The notes under the pieces: generated by a model
What the model was told of the DNA's origin: nothing
The model's input: the letters and a program-made list of their open reading frames with translations, nothing else
The model's database searches: none
Translations under genes and position numbers: made by a program
Part shown: piece after piece, positions 55,800 through 63,029 of the stretch
Numbering within the stretch: the first letter of the stretch is position 1
Layout of the letters: each line of letters opens with the position of its first letter
Assembly: GCA_041661865.1 (NCBI GenBank)
Contig: JBAZTO010000012.1
Location: forward strand, 1-64,000
DNA: 64,000 nt
Direction: 5' to 3'
From: JBAZTO01 sp041661865
GTDB lineage: Bacteria > Planctomycetota > Phycisphaerae > SM23-33

Positions 55800-57728
55800 T
55801 CAGGCCTGGGCCACTACCGCCTCCACGGGACAGACGCTTCGGCACGCTCCGCAGCGCGTGCAGGCGCCGCTGGCGATTTGATGGGGCGACTTGGCCTGGC
55901 CGCTGATGGCCTCGACGGCGCAAACTTTCTTGCACTGCCCGCAGCCGATGCAGGCCTCGGCGTCGATAACGAAGGTTGTCAGCTTCCGACACACACCCGC
56001 GGGGCACCTGCCTTGCACATGCGCCTCAAACTCGTCGCGGAAGTGCCGCAAGGCACTAAGCACGGGGTTGGGGGCCGTGCCGCCCAGACCACACAGCGAG
56101 GCCGACTTCACCGTCACCGCCAGGCGCTCGAGGGTCTCCACGTCGTCGCTCCGTGCCTTGCCGTCGCAGATCCGCGTCAGAATCCGCAGCATCTGCTGGG
56201 TGCCCTCGCGGCACGGGGCACATTTGCCGCAGGACTCCTCGGCCGTGAAGGTCAGGAAGAACCGCGCCAAGTCCACCATGCAGGTGCTGGTGTCGATCAC
56301 GATCATGCCGCCCGAACCCATCATCGAGCCGGCTTCGGCGAGTTTCTCGTAGTCCACGTTCAGGTCGAGCATCGCCGCCGGGATGCAGCCGCCGGAGGGT
56401 CCGCCGGTCTGGACGGCCTTGATGGGCCTCTTGCCGGCCGCCCCGCCGCCGATGCGGTAGACCATCTCCCGTAGCGTGATGCCCAGGGGCACCTCCACCA
56501 GGCCGGTGTTCTTGACGGCCCCCACCAGCGAAAAGACCGTCGTGCCCCGGTTGCCCTGCTCGCCCCGCTGGGCGTACCATCCGGCGCCGCGAGCCAGGAT
56601 GGGCCCGACGCTGGAGAGTGTCTTGACGTTGTTGATGACGGTGGGCTTGCCCCACAGCCCGGCGTTGGCTGGGTACGGCGGGCGGCTGCGCGGCTCACCG
56701 GACTGGCTTTCGATGGAGGCGATCAAGGCCGTCTCCTCGCCGCAGACAAACGCGCCGGCGCCCTTGCGGATCTCGACGGTCAGGTCAAAGCCGCTGCCGA
56801 AAATGTTCTGCCCAAGCAGGCCATGAGCCTGGGCCTGCGCGATGGCGTGCTGCATCGTGGACACTGCCAGCGGGTATTCGCTGCGGACATAGATGAACGC
56901 ACGGCTAGCGCCGATGGCGGCGGCGCCGATGATCAGGCCCTCCAGCACCGCGTGGGGGTCGCCCTCCATGATGCTGCGGTCCATGAACGCGCCCGGGTCG
57001 CCCTCGTCGGCATTGACGATGATGTACTTCTGGTCGGCCTGGCGCCGGCGGGCAAATTCCCACTTCCGCGCGGTGGGGAACCCCGCGCCGCCACGGCCTC
57101 GGAGCCCGGAGTCGAGCACTTCCTTGATGACCTGCTCGCCGGTCATCTGCGTCAGGGCCTTCATCGCGCCGCGGTAGGCCCCGCGGGCGATGGCCTCGGT
57201 CAGTGACATCGGGTCGATCGAGCCGCAGTTCCGCAGGATCACCCGCTGCTGCTGACCATAGAAGTCCAGCGATTTCCAAGTCGCCACCTTGCCCAGCCCG
57301 TTGGTCGACGGGGCGTAGGTGTGGACCTGGGCCATCGAAACGTTCTCTTCGCTCTCGAAACGGCACAGGGCCATTTCCGACGGCAGCGTACCCTTCTGGG
57401 CATACTGGGTCAGCACGTTGCGAACCTTCGCGGCCGTCATGCCGCCGAAGCTGACGCGCGGCCCGTTGGGAACCAGGAAGTCCACCAACGGCTCCTGCTG
57501 GCAGAAGCCGATGCAGCCGGTCCGCGCGACCGTGGCGTCGAGTTTGAGTTCCTTGACGGCCTCGAGGGCCGCCGCCTCCACCTCCCGCGCACCGGCAGCG
57601 ATGCCGCAACTGGCCGAGCCGATGAGGATTTTAAGCCCACGGGCGGGGTACAACGTGGCCGCGCCGACCGCGCCGAGCCGGTCGAGGTCCTCGGATGTGC
57701 CTATGCGGGTTTCGGGAGGAAGGCTCAT
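55800..57728 (-). CDS. nuoF: NuoF/HydB-type NADH-binding flavoprotein
   Basis: Protein of 642 residues. An N-terminal thioredoxin-like 2Fe-2S domain (SASCGIAAGARE, CIGFCQQEPLVDF) precedes the FMN/NADH domain (GLRGRGGAGFPTARKW, about 207, and NADEGDPGAFMDRS). SLBB and the 4Fe-4S motif SCGKCAPCREGT (about 496) follow, then two C-terminal ferredoxin clusters (CIGCGQCKKVC and CTRCGACRSVC). It oxidises or reduces NAD(H), passing electrons to the HdrA fusion. This is the HydB form found in bifurcating hydrogenases and NADH-Hdr complexes. The start overlaps the upstream NuoE fusion. Confidence 0.93.
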   Translation of the reverse strand: MSLPPETRIGTSEDLDRLGAVGAATLYPARGLKILIGSASCGIAAGAREVEAAALEAVKELKLDATVARTGCIGFCQQEPLVDFLVPNGPRVSFGGMTAAKVRNVLTQYAQKGTLPSEMALCRFESEENVSMAQVHTYAPSTNGLGKVATWKSLDFYGQQQRVILRNCGSIDPMSLTEAIARGAYRGAMKALTQMTGEQVIKEVLDSGLRGRGGAGFPTARKWEFARRRQADQKYIIVNADEGDPGAFMDRSIMEGDPHAVLEGLIIGAAAIGASRAFIYVRSEYPLAVSTMQHAIAQAQAHGLLGQNIFGSGFDLTVEIRKGAGAFVCGEETALIASIESQSGEPRSRPPYPANAGLWGKPTVINNVKTLSSVGPILARGAGWYAQRGEQGNRGTTVFSLVGAVKNTGLVEVPLGITLREMVYRIGGGAAGKRPIKAVQTGGPSGGCIPAAMLDLNVDYEKLAEAGSMMGSGGMIVIDTSTCMVDLARFFLTFTAEESCGKCAPCREGTQQMLRILTRICDGKARSDDVETLERLAVTVKSASLCGLGGTAPNPVLSALRHFRDEFEAHVQGRCPAGVCRKLTTFVIDAEACIGCGQCKKVCAVEAISGQAKSPHQIASGACTRCGACRSVCPVEAVVAQA

Positions 57729-58642
57729 TCAAATCGCTCCAGGATGGCCGACACCTTGTCCAGTTTCATCTTGCCGAAGGTCACGCCGTCAATCCGCATG
57801 GCCGGGGCCAGGGCGCAGCACCCGATACATCGCACCGTGCGAAGCGTGAAGCGGCGATCCTTGTCCGTACCGCCCTCGCTGGGCACGCCGATCTCCTCGG
57901 CCAGCCGCTCCAGCAGCATGCCCGAGCCGCGCACGAAGCACGCGGTGCCCAGGCACACCTCGACGATGTGCCGGCCGACAGGCTCGAGGCTGAAAGAGTT
58001 GTAGAAGCTCGCCACGCGGAGGATTTCCGCCAGCGGCATGCCCAGCCGCTCCGCCAGGGCCTCCAGTGTCGCTCGCGGCAGGTAACCGCACTGATCGTTG
58101 ATGTCCTGTAGAACCGGGATCAGCGACGATCCGTCGCCACCATGCCGCGCGAGGGATCCGTCCAACGTCGCTGCCTGCTCGGTGCTGGCGGGCATGCTCG
58201 GCCGGAACGGCTCGACCTCCTGGGGCACATTCCGCACCGGGCACTGCTCGATGCAGTCGCCACAGCCGGTACACTTGTCGGACTCGACACTCCGCGGCCG
58301 AACCGCGACCTGGGCCTTGAAGTGCCCGGCCTCGCCATCGAGCTTGACGACGTCGGCCATGGTCAGCACTTCGATGTTCAGGTCCCGCATGCAGGCCACC
58401 AGCTTGGGCGAAATGGTGCAAGTGGCGCAGTCGCCGGTGGGAAACGTCTTGTCTAACCTCGCCATCGTGCCACCGATGGTCGGGCTCTGCTCGACCAGGT
58501 AGACGTGGAAGCCCGCGGCCGAGAGGTCCAGCGAAGCCTGGATTCCGGCAATGCCGGCCCCGCAGACCAGGACCGACCCGCTCGGGATCGCCTCGTCGCC
58601 ATTGGGCGTTGTCTTGGCCGCCGAGCCATCACTGGCGATCAT
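57725..58642 (-). CDS. HdrA N-terminal FAD module fused to NuoE
   Basis: Protein of 305 residues. Residues 23-150 match the first 130 residues of the neighbouring HdrA: FAD site CGAGIAGIQASLDL (27-40), DCATCTISPKL (71-81), and cluster CTGCGDCIEQCP (124-135). From about 165 to the end it is NuoE: QDINDQCGYLP, then 2Fe-2S cysteines 230 and 235 (CLGTAC) and 272 and 276 (CIGCC). The HdrA part stops where the HdrA of 52303 begins. The two proteins would therefore assemble one complete HdrA module together with an NADH-dehydrogenase input. It overlaps the NuoF gene by ATGA. Confidence 0.9.
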   Translation of the reverse strand: MIASDGSAAKTTPNGDEAIPSGSVLVCGAGIAGIQASLDLSAAGFHVYLVEQSPTIGGTMARLDKTFPTGDCATCTISPKLVACMRDLNIEVLTMADVVKLDGEAGHFKAQVAVRPRSVESDKCTGCGDCIEQCPVRNVPQEVEPFRPSMPASTEQAATLDGSLARHGGDGSSLIPVLQDINDQCGYLPRATLEALAERLGMPLAEILRVASFYNSFSLEPVGRHIVEVCLGTACFVRGSGMLLERLAEEIGVPSEGGTDKDRRFTLRTVRCIGCCALAPAMRIDGVTFGKMKLDKVSAILERFE

Positions 58643-58666
58643 GGGATTGTTCCTTCTTGAGCATCA

Positions 58667-61366
58667 TCATTCGCCGAGTCCTTCCTCTGCGTCCATCGCC
58701 TCCTGGGCCGCCGCGGCGCCTGCGGGCATCACCTTGCGGTAGATCTCGCCGGGACTCTTGAGTACGCCGTCGACCGTCAGCAGATCCTCCTGGATGCGGA
58801 TGCCCAGCAGCCGATGGTTTTCTTCGAGATAGGGGCGGATCAGCGTCCAGTCGGCCCCCGACAACGGGCGATAGGCCCCGCCGTTGAGTTGCTCGTTGAC
58901 CAGCGTGTGGTGCGGATCGCGCACATAGACGGCCCCGCCCGAGGCCAGGCTCAGCAGGTTGCTGCCGGGGTAAGGCATGTCCAGAGGCACGAACCTGCCG
59001 CTGACGTCGGCCTTGAGCCCGTTGATGATCGCGAAGCCGCCGCCGGCCAACGGGTCGCCCGCCATGAACGACTCGGCCAGGTAATCCAGGGCCGTGCCAT
59101 TGATGACAACTCGGGGCCGGCCCACGGCATTGATCATCGGCCGGCCGGCCGCGTTGCCCATGACGTAGAAATCGCCGCCCTTGGCGCCGTAAAGGAACGT
59201 CTGGCCGACATCACCATGCACCACGAGCTTGCCTCGCTTGGCAATCTGGCAGAGCTGGTCTTGCGCGCAGCCATGCACGTGTACCTCCAGGCCGTCCATG
59301 CCGGAACCCAGGTAGTCGCCGGGGTTGTCGTAGCAGTCCACGCGCAGGCCGACGGTGTCGGGCCCGAAGCCCACCGCGTGGAACCGCGTGCCACGCGTGT
59401 TGTAATGCACCAGGCGCCGCCAGCCCAGACGATAGGCCTTGACCGCCAGCGTCGCGTCGCAGTCGGCCCCTTCGGCCGAGAAGCCGCGGGCGTCGATCAG
59501 CAGCGTCTTTTCTTCGCCGGAGGGCCCGCGCAGGGCCGCGCGAACATCCCATGTGACGCGGCACAGCGTCCGCCCGTTGCCAGCGGACTCGCACAGCGGC
59601 TGGGACTCGAAGATGCGTTCCAGCCCGCCGCGCAGGATCGTCAGCACCGAACTCCGCTTCTTGTCGCCGGTGGAATAGCAGCGGTCCACGCAGAGGGTCA
59701 GGGCCTCGATGCCCACCTGTGGCGCCGCCGCGGCTGAGGCCAGGGCCAACTGGTCAATGAACCGGCGGGTGTGATCGTAGTCCATCTCGCCCAGGTACGA
59801 GCGGAAGTATTCGTACAGAGCTTCAGCGTCCTGGCCGGCCAGTGCAGACTCGATTGCAGAGCGATCGCCGTTGGAACCGGCCGACGCAGCCACGGGCGCC
59901 GACAGGTCGCAATGCACCTGCCCTGGCGGCGTGCTCACGGGTTCGCCGAACTTGTTGGTGACGCATAGGCGATAGTCCTTGCTATCGGGCGGGCCATCGC
60001 CGCTGGGGCCTGTGCCCGTCGGCTCGACAGTCATCAGGAACGCCCCGCCATCGGAACTGCTGCCGCCGCGGGCACTCCAGTACTGGTCGGCCAACGGCGT
60101 GAAGCGGGCATCTTCCCTCGCCAGGCTCGCCAGCGTCGCATCGATGGCCTGCTTCTCCGAACAGACCAGCGCGACGGAGACCTCGCCCTCCTGCAACGCA
60201 AAGACCTGCGGGCGGAGCATGGCCGTGTCGGTGATGCCCAGAAGCTGGAAAGTTCTCTGCTCGGCCAGGCTGCGGGCGATGATGAAGAACCAGGGCCCGT
60301 CGGGCGCCGCATGCATGTGGGCGGCCTGAATCTGTCGGTAAATGCGGCGTTTCTTGGCCGGCAGGCGATCAAAGTCCAACTCGGTCGTCGGCGCCAGCGC
60401 CTCGATGATGTACTCCAGGGGATAGCCGTAGGCTCGGCTCATCAAGTCGAACAGCAGCACCGAAACCTCGGTATCGGTGAGGAACTGGCAGAACAAGTTG
60501 CGCTGGGCCAGGTACTCGCAGACCGAGTGATAGTTGGCAAAGTCGCCGTTGTGGACCAGGGCCTCGTTCATGCCGATGAACGGGTGCGCGCCACCGGGGT
60601 GCCAGACACGCCCACGCGTGGGGTAGCGCTGGTGGGCAATCCAGACATGGGCCCGCGTGGCCGACATGCAGTAGTATTCGACGGCCGCCTCGGCGTACGC
60701 GACGGCTTTCATAATGACCAGGTTCCGCGCGTGCGAAACAACAAACGCCCGCTTGTCGCCCAGGGAGGCGTAGAAATTCTTGTTCAGCTCGATGGAGTTC
60801 TGGAAGACCAGCTCGTCGGCCACCTCGCGCTGCGACAGGTGCGTCAGGCCCTTCTCGGTGGCGAAGCGGTCCAGCACGCCCGGTTTGACGCGGACAAAGT
60901 ATCGCGCCACGTCGGGCGGCTTGATCTCCAGCAGCGGCACGTCGCGATAGTCGTCGACGGTGGGCACCAGCCCGCCCTGGTCGACCTCGAACCACGGATG
61001 GACGTGGCGATCCTCGATCTCCTTGCGCGCGCTGGGGTCCAGGAGGGCCACCTGAAGAATGTAGTCTTCCTCGAGTACCTTACGCGAGACACCCATGTCC
61101 TTCGGCACCAGGCCGCAGGCCGCGATTCCGCCGCCCTTGCCGTTACCGCGGTTTCGCATCTGGATGGAGGGCTCGAAGATGTGGCGCCCCCCCACCGGGA
61201 TGGTGCAGGCAAAGCCGGTGACGCCGCAACCGCCCTCGGCCTCGGGGGACGGAATGAACATTTCGCCCTCCGGCCGCAGGGCCGCTCGCGCCCGAGTCAA
61301 CGCATCGGCTTTCTTCAGGGCCTCATCTTGTGCATTCGGTCGATTCATGTTCGTCTTGCCGTTCAT
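58667..61366 (-). CDS. Glutamate synthase: class II amidotransferase plus GXGXG domain
   Basis: Protein of 899 residues. A class II glutaminase domain begins at Cys47 (GGCGVTGF); the preceding 46 residues would be a propeptide or an extra segment, so maturation to Cys1 is probable but unproven. Conserved glutaminase residues lie in HQRYPTRG and HNGDFANY. From about 610 to 840 is the GXGXG repeat domain (HVHGCAQDQLCQ, GDVGQTFLYGAKGGD). The FMN domain of ordinary GltB is missing and is supplied by the next gene upstream, as in archaeal-type split glutamate synthases. It hydrolyses glutamine and transfers ammonia. Start ATG 61366, or Met7. Confidence 0.88.
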   Translation of the reverse strand: MNGKTNMNRPNAQDEALKKADALTRARAALRPEGEMFIPSPEAEGGCGVTGFACTIPVGGRHIFEPSIQMRNRGNGKGGGIAACGLVPKDMGVSRKVLEEDYILQVALLDPSARKEIEDRHVHPWFEVDQGGLVPTVDDYRDVPLLEIKPPDVARYFVRVKPGVLDRFATEKGLTHLSQREVADELVFQNSIELNKNFYASLGDKRAFVVSHARNLVIMKAVAYAEAAVEYYCMSATRAHVWIAHQRYPTRGRVWHPGGAHPFIGMNEALVHNGDFANYHSVCEYLAQRNLFCQFLTDTEVSVLLFDLMSRAYGYPLEYIIEALAPTTELDFDRLPAKKRRIYRQIQAAHMHAAPDGPWFFIIARSLAEQRTFQLLGITDTAMLRPQVFALQEGEVSVALVCSEKQAIDATLASLAREDARFTPLADQYWSARGGSSSDGGAFLMTVEPTGTGPSGDGPPDSKDYRLCVTNKFGEPVSTPPGQVHCDLSAPVAASAGSNGDRSAIESALAGQDAEALYEYFRSYLGEMDYDHTRRFIDQLALASAAAAPQVGIEALTLCVDRCYSTGDKKRSSVLTILRGGLERIFESQPLCESAGNGRTLCRVTWDVRAALRGPSGEEKTLLIDARGFSAEGADCDATLAVKAYRLGWRRLVHYNTRGTRFHAVGFGPDTVGLRVDCYDNPGDYLGSGMDGLEVHVHGCAQDQLCQIAKRGKLVVHGDVGQTFLYGAKGGDFYVMGNAAGRPMINAVGRPRVVINGTALDYLAESFMAGDPLAGGGFAIINGLKADVSGRFVPLDMPYPGSNLLSLASGGAVYVRDPHHTLVNEQLNGGAYRPLSGADWTLIRPYLEENHRLLGIRIQEDLLTVDGVLKSPGEIYRKVMPAGAAAAQEAMDAEEGLGE

Positions 61367-61459
61367 ATTGCCGATTGCCGATTTTCAATTTGGGAATTGA
61401 AGAGAGCGATGTCGCGTTGGCTCCGCAATCTGCAATTGGCAATCTGCAATTCCTCAATC
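61367..61459. repeat. Inverted repeat with ATTGCCGATTGCCGATT arm
   Basis: The left arm (61367-61402) and right arm (61424-61459, GCAATCTGCAATTGGC and onward) are imperfectly complementary. A perfect inner stem TTCAATT/AATTGAA occurs at 61384-61390 and 61395-61401. It fills the gap between the two glutamate synthase genes, abutting the stop of one and the start of the other. No ribosome binding site remains in front of ATG 61366. Confidence 0.65.
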
Positions 61460-63028
61460 ATTTTCGTAGTCCATGTGCATCAGCAGATCGGTCCGGCCGC
61501 GCAGGGAAGCGACCGAATCCAGGCCCAGCCGGTAGAGGATGTCCACGAGGATCTCCCGCCAGGCGTTGTAGAGATTCACCAGCCGCTGGGTACACCAGTC
61601 GACGGTGACCAGTTCGAGCAACTCCGGATCGGTCGTGGCGATGCCGCGGGCGCATCCTCGTCCACTCTCGCAGGCACCGCAGCGGATGCAGCCCATGGCG
61701 ACCAGTTCGGCCGTGCCGATGACCACGCCGTCGGCGCCCATGGCGATGGCCTTGGCCACGTCCATGGGGGTGCGTACGCCGCCGCTGGCCATAACGGTGA
61801 TCTTGTCGCGGACGCCCTCGGCCTCCAGGAATTGATGCACGCGGCTGATGGCGTACTCGATGGGCATGGCAATGTTCTTCTTGGCGACGTTCGGCGCCGC
61901 GCCCGTGCCGCCATAGCTGCCGTCGGTATGCACGATGTGAGCCCCGGCGTAGTAGGCGCCCACGGCCACCATGTCCACGTCGCCGGGCGTGGAGACCTTG
62001 GCCGACAGCAACGCCCGCGGGTTGACGTGCGCGATCCAGTCCAGGTGCTTCTTGTGGTCTTCGACGGAGTAGACGCTGTGGAACGGGAAGGGCGAGAACA
62101 ACGACACACCCTGCACCGTCTCACGCATGGCCGCCACGGCGGGAGTGTTCTTATCGCCCAGCAGGTGACCGCCCAAACCGGGCTTGGCGCCCTGGGCGTA
62201 CTTGAACTCGACGATCGGGGCCCGCTGGATCGTTTCCTCGCGCACGCCGAACAGGCCCGTCGCCACCTGCGTGATCATGTGGTCGGCGTATGGAATGAAT
62301 CGCTCGGGATACCCGCCCTCACCGGTGCAACTGAAGGTGTTCCACGCCTTGCCCGTCCGCGCCTTGGCCAGCAGCACGCGGATGTTGGTCGAGCCAAACG
62401 ACATGCCGCCGCCGTACCAAGGGACGTCGATGGCAACGGCGGGGCGATCGTCGTTTCGCCGGTTGAGCAACAGCCTGGTGGAGATGTCTTCGCGCCGCAG
62501 GCCGGCCTGGGGCGGAACGTCGGGGAAGCGGAAACGGAGGCGGTCGAACCCGCCACCGGACTTGCCGATCTCATTGTCCAGGTGCGACGGCGGAGCGTGC
62601 CCCGTCTCGGCCATCATCCAGTTGCTGGCGATCAGATCCCCGCTCCAGCGACAGTCGCCCAAGGTGCCGAAGACGGGGTTGTCGCTCATCGAGAGCGACT
62701 GCTTGGGGCATGCGGTGATGCAGTAATGGCTGGTCTTCTCGCAGGCCGGCCCCAGGCATCGGTAGTCGAAGGGGCGGATCACCTGGCGATAGCCGTCGGG
62801 ACGGATATGCACACCGTGGGGGCACAGCGAAACGCATTTTCCGCAGGAAGAACAGTTGGAGTCGCGATGGATACTGTACTTTCCGATCTCGTTGCGATAG
62901 CGCGGCAGGGTCGGATGGATCTCGCGAGCGACGCGGGCAAACTCGGGGGAGGCGGCGAAGTCCTCGCCGTTCTGGGCGCCGTAGCACAGGCGTTCCGCCT
63001 GTGGGTTGATCGGGTCGATCCTCGTCAT
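61454..63028 (-). CDS. Glutamate synthase FMN/ferredoxin domain protein
   Basis: Protein of 524 residues. A 4Fe-4S ferredoxin motif at Cys59-69 (CSSCGKCVSLCPHGV) precedes the FMN-binding glutamate synthase barrel (GGGMSFGSTNIRVLL, AQGAKPGLGGHL, DGSYGGTGAAPN, VMASGGVRTPMD). CIRCGACESGRGC is the 3Fe-4S cluster region of glutamate synthase. It reduces the iminoglutarate formed from 2-oxoglutarate and ammonia, using electrons delivered through the ferredoxin domain. It is the archaeal-type central subunit and pairs with the glutaminase/GXGXG protein downstream. ATG 63028 is one base after the upstream stop. Confidence 0.9.
   Translation of the reverse strand: MTRIDPINPQAERLCYGAQNGEDFAASPEFARVAREIHPTLPRYRNEIGKYSIHRDSNCSSCGKCVSLCPHGVHIRPDGYRQVIRPFDYRCLGPACEKTSHYCITACPKQSLSMSDNPVFGTLGDCRWSGDLIASNWMMAETGHAPPSHLDNEIGKSGGGFDRLRFRFPDVPPQAGLRREDISTRLLLNRRNDDRPAVAIDVPWYGGGMSFGSTNIRVLLAKARTGKAWNTFSCTGEGGYPERFIPYADHMITQVATGLFGVREETIQRAPIVEFKYAQGAKPGLGGHLLGDKNTPAVAAMRETVQGVSLFSPFPFHSVYSVEDHKKHLDWIAHVNPRALLSAKVSTPGDVDMVAVGAYYAGAHIVHTDGSYGGTGAAPNVAKKNIAMPIEYAISRVHQFLEAEGVRDKITVMASGGVRTPMDVAKAIAMGADGVVIGTAELVAMGCIRCGACESGRGCARGIATTDPELLELVTVDWCTQRLVNLYNAWREILVDILYRLGLDSVASLRGRTDLLMHMDYEND
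62981..63003. repeat. GTAG plus CACAGGCG/CGCCTGTG palindrome inside a coding region
   Basis: GTAG, CACAGGCG (62985-62992), loop TTC, CGCCTGTG (62996-63003). It is a near copy of the element at 51089-51111 and lies inside the N-terminus of the glutamate synthase FMN gene, encoding residues about 9-16. Confidence 0.75.
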
Positions 63029-63029
63029 G

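Noticed and set aside
44213..58642. Possible HdrB in the redox operon
   Set aside because: No protein carries the paired CCG cysteine motif. The iron-sulfur proteins here fit FloxB, FloxC and HdrC instead.
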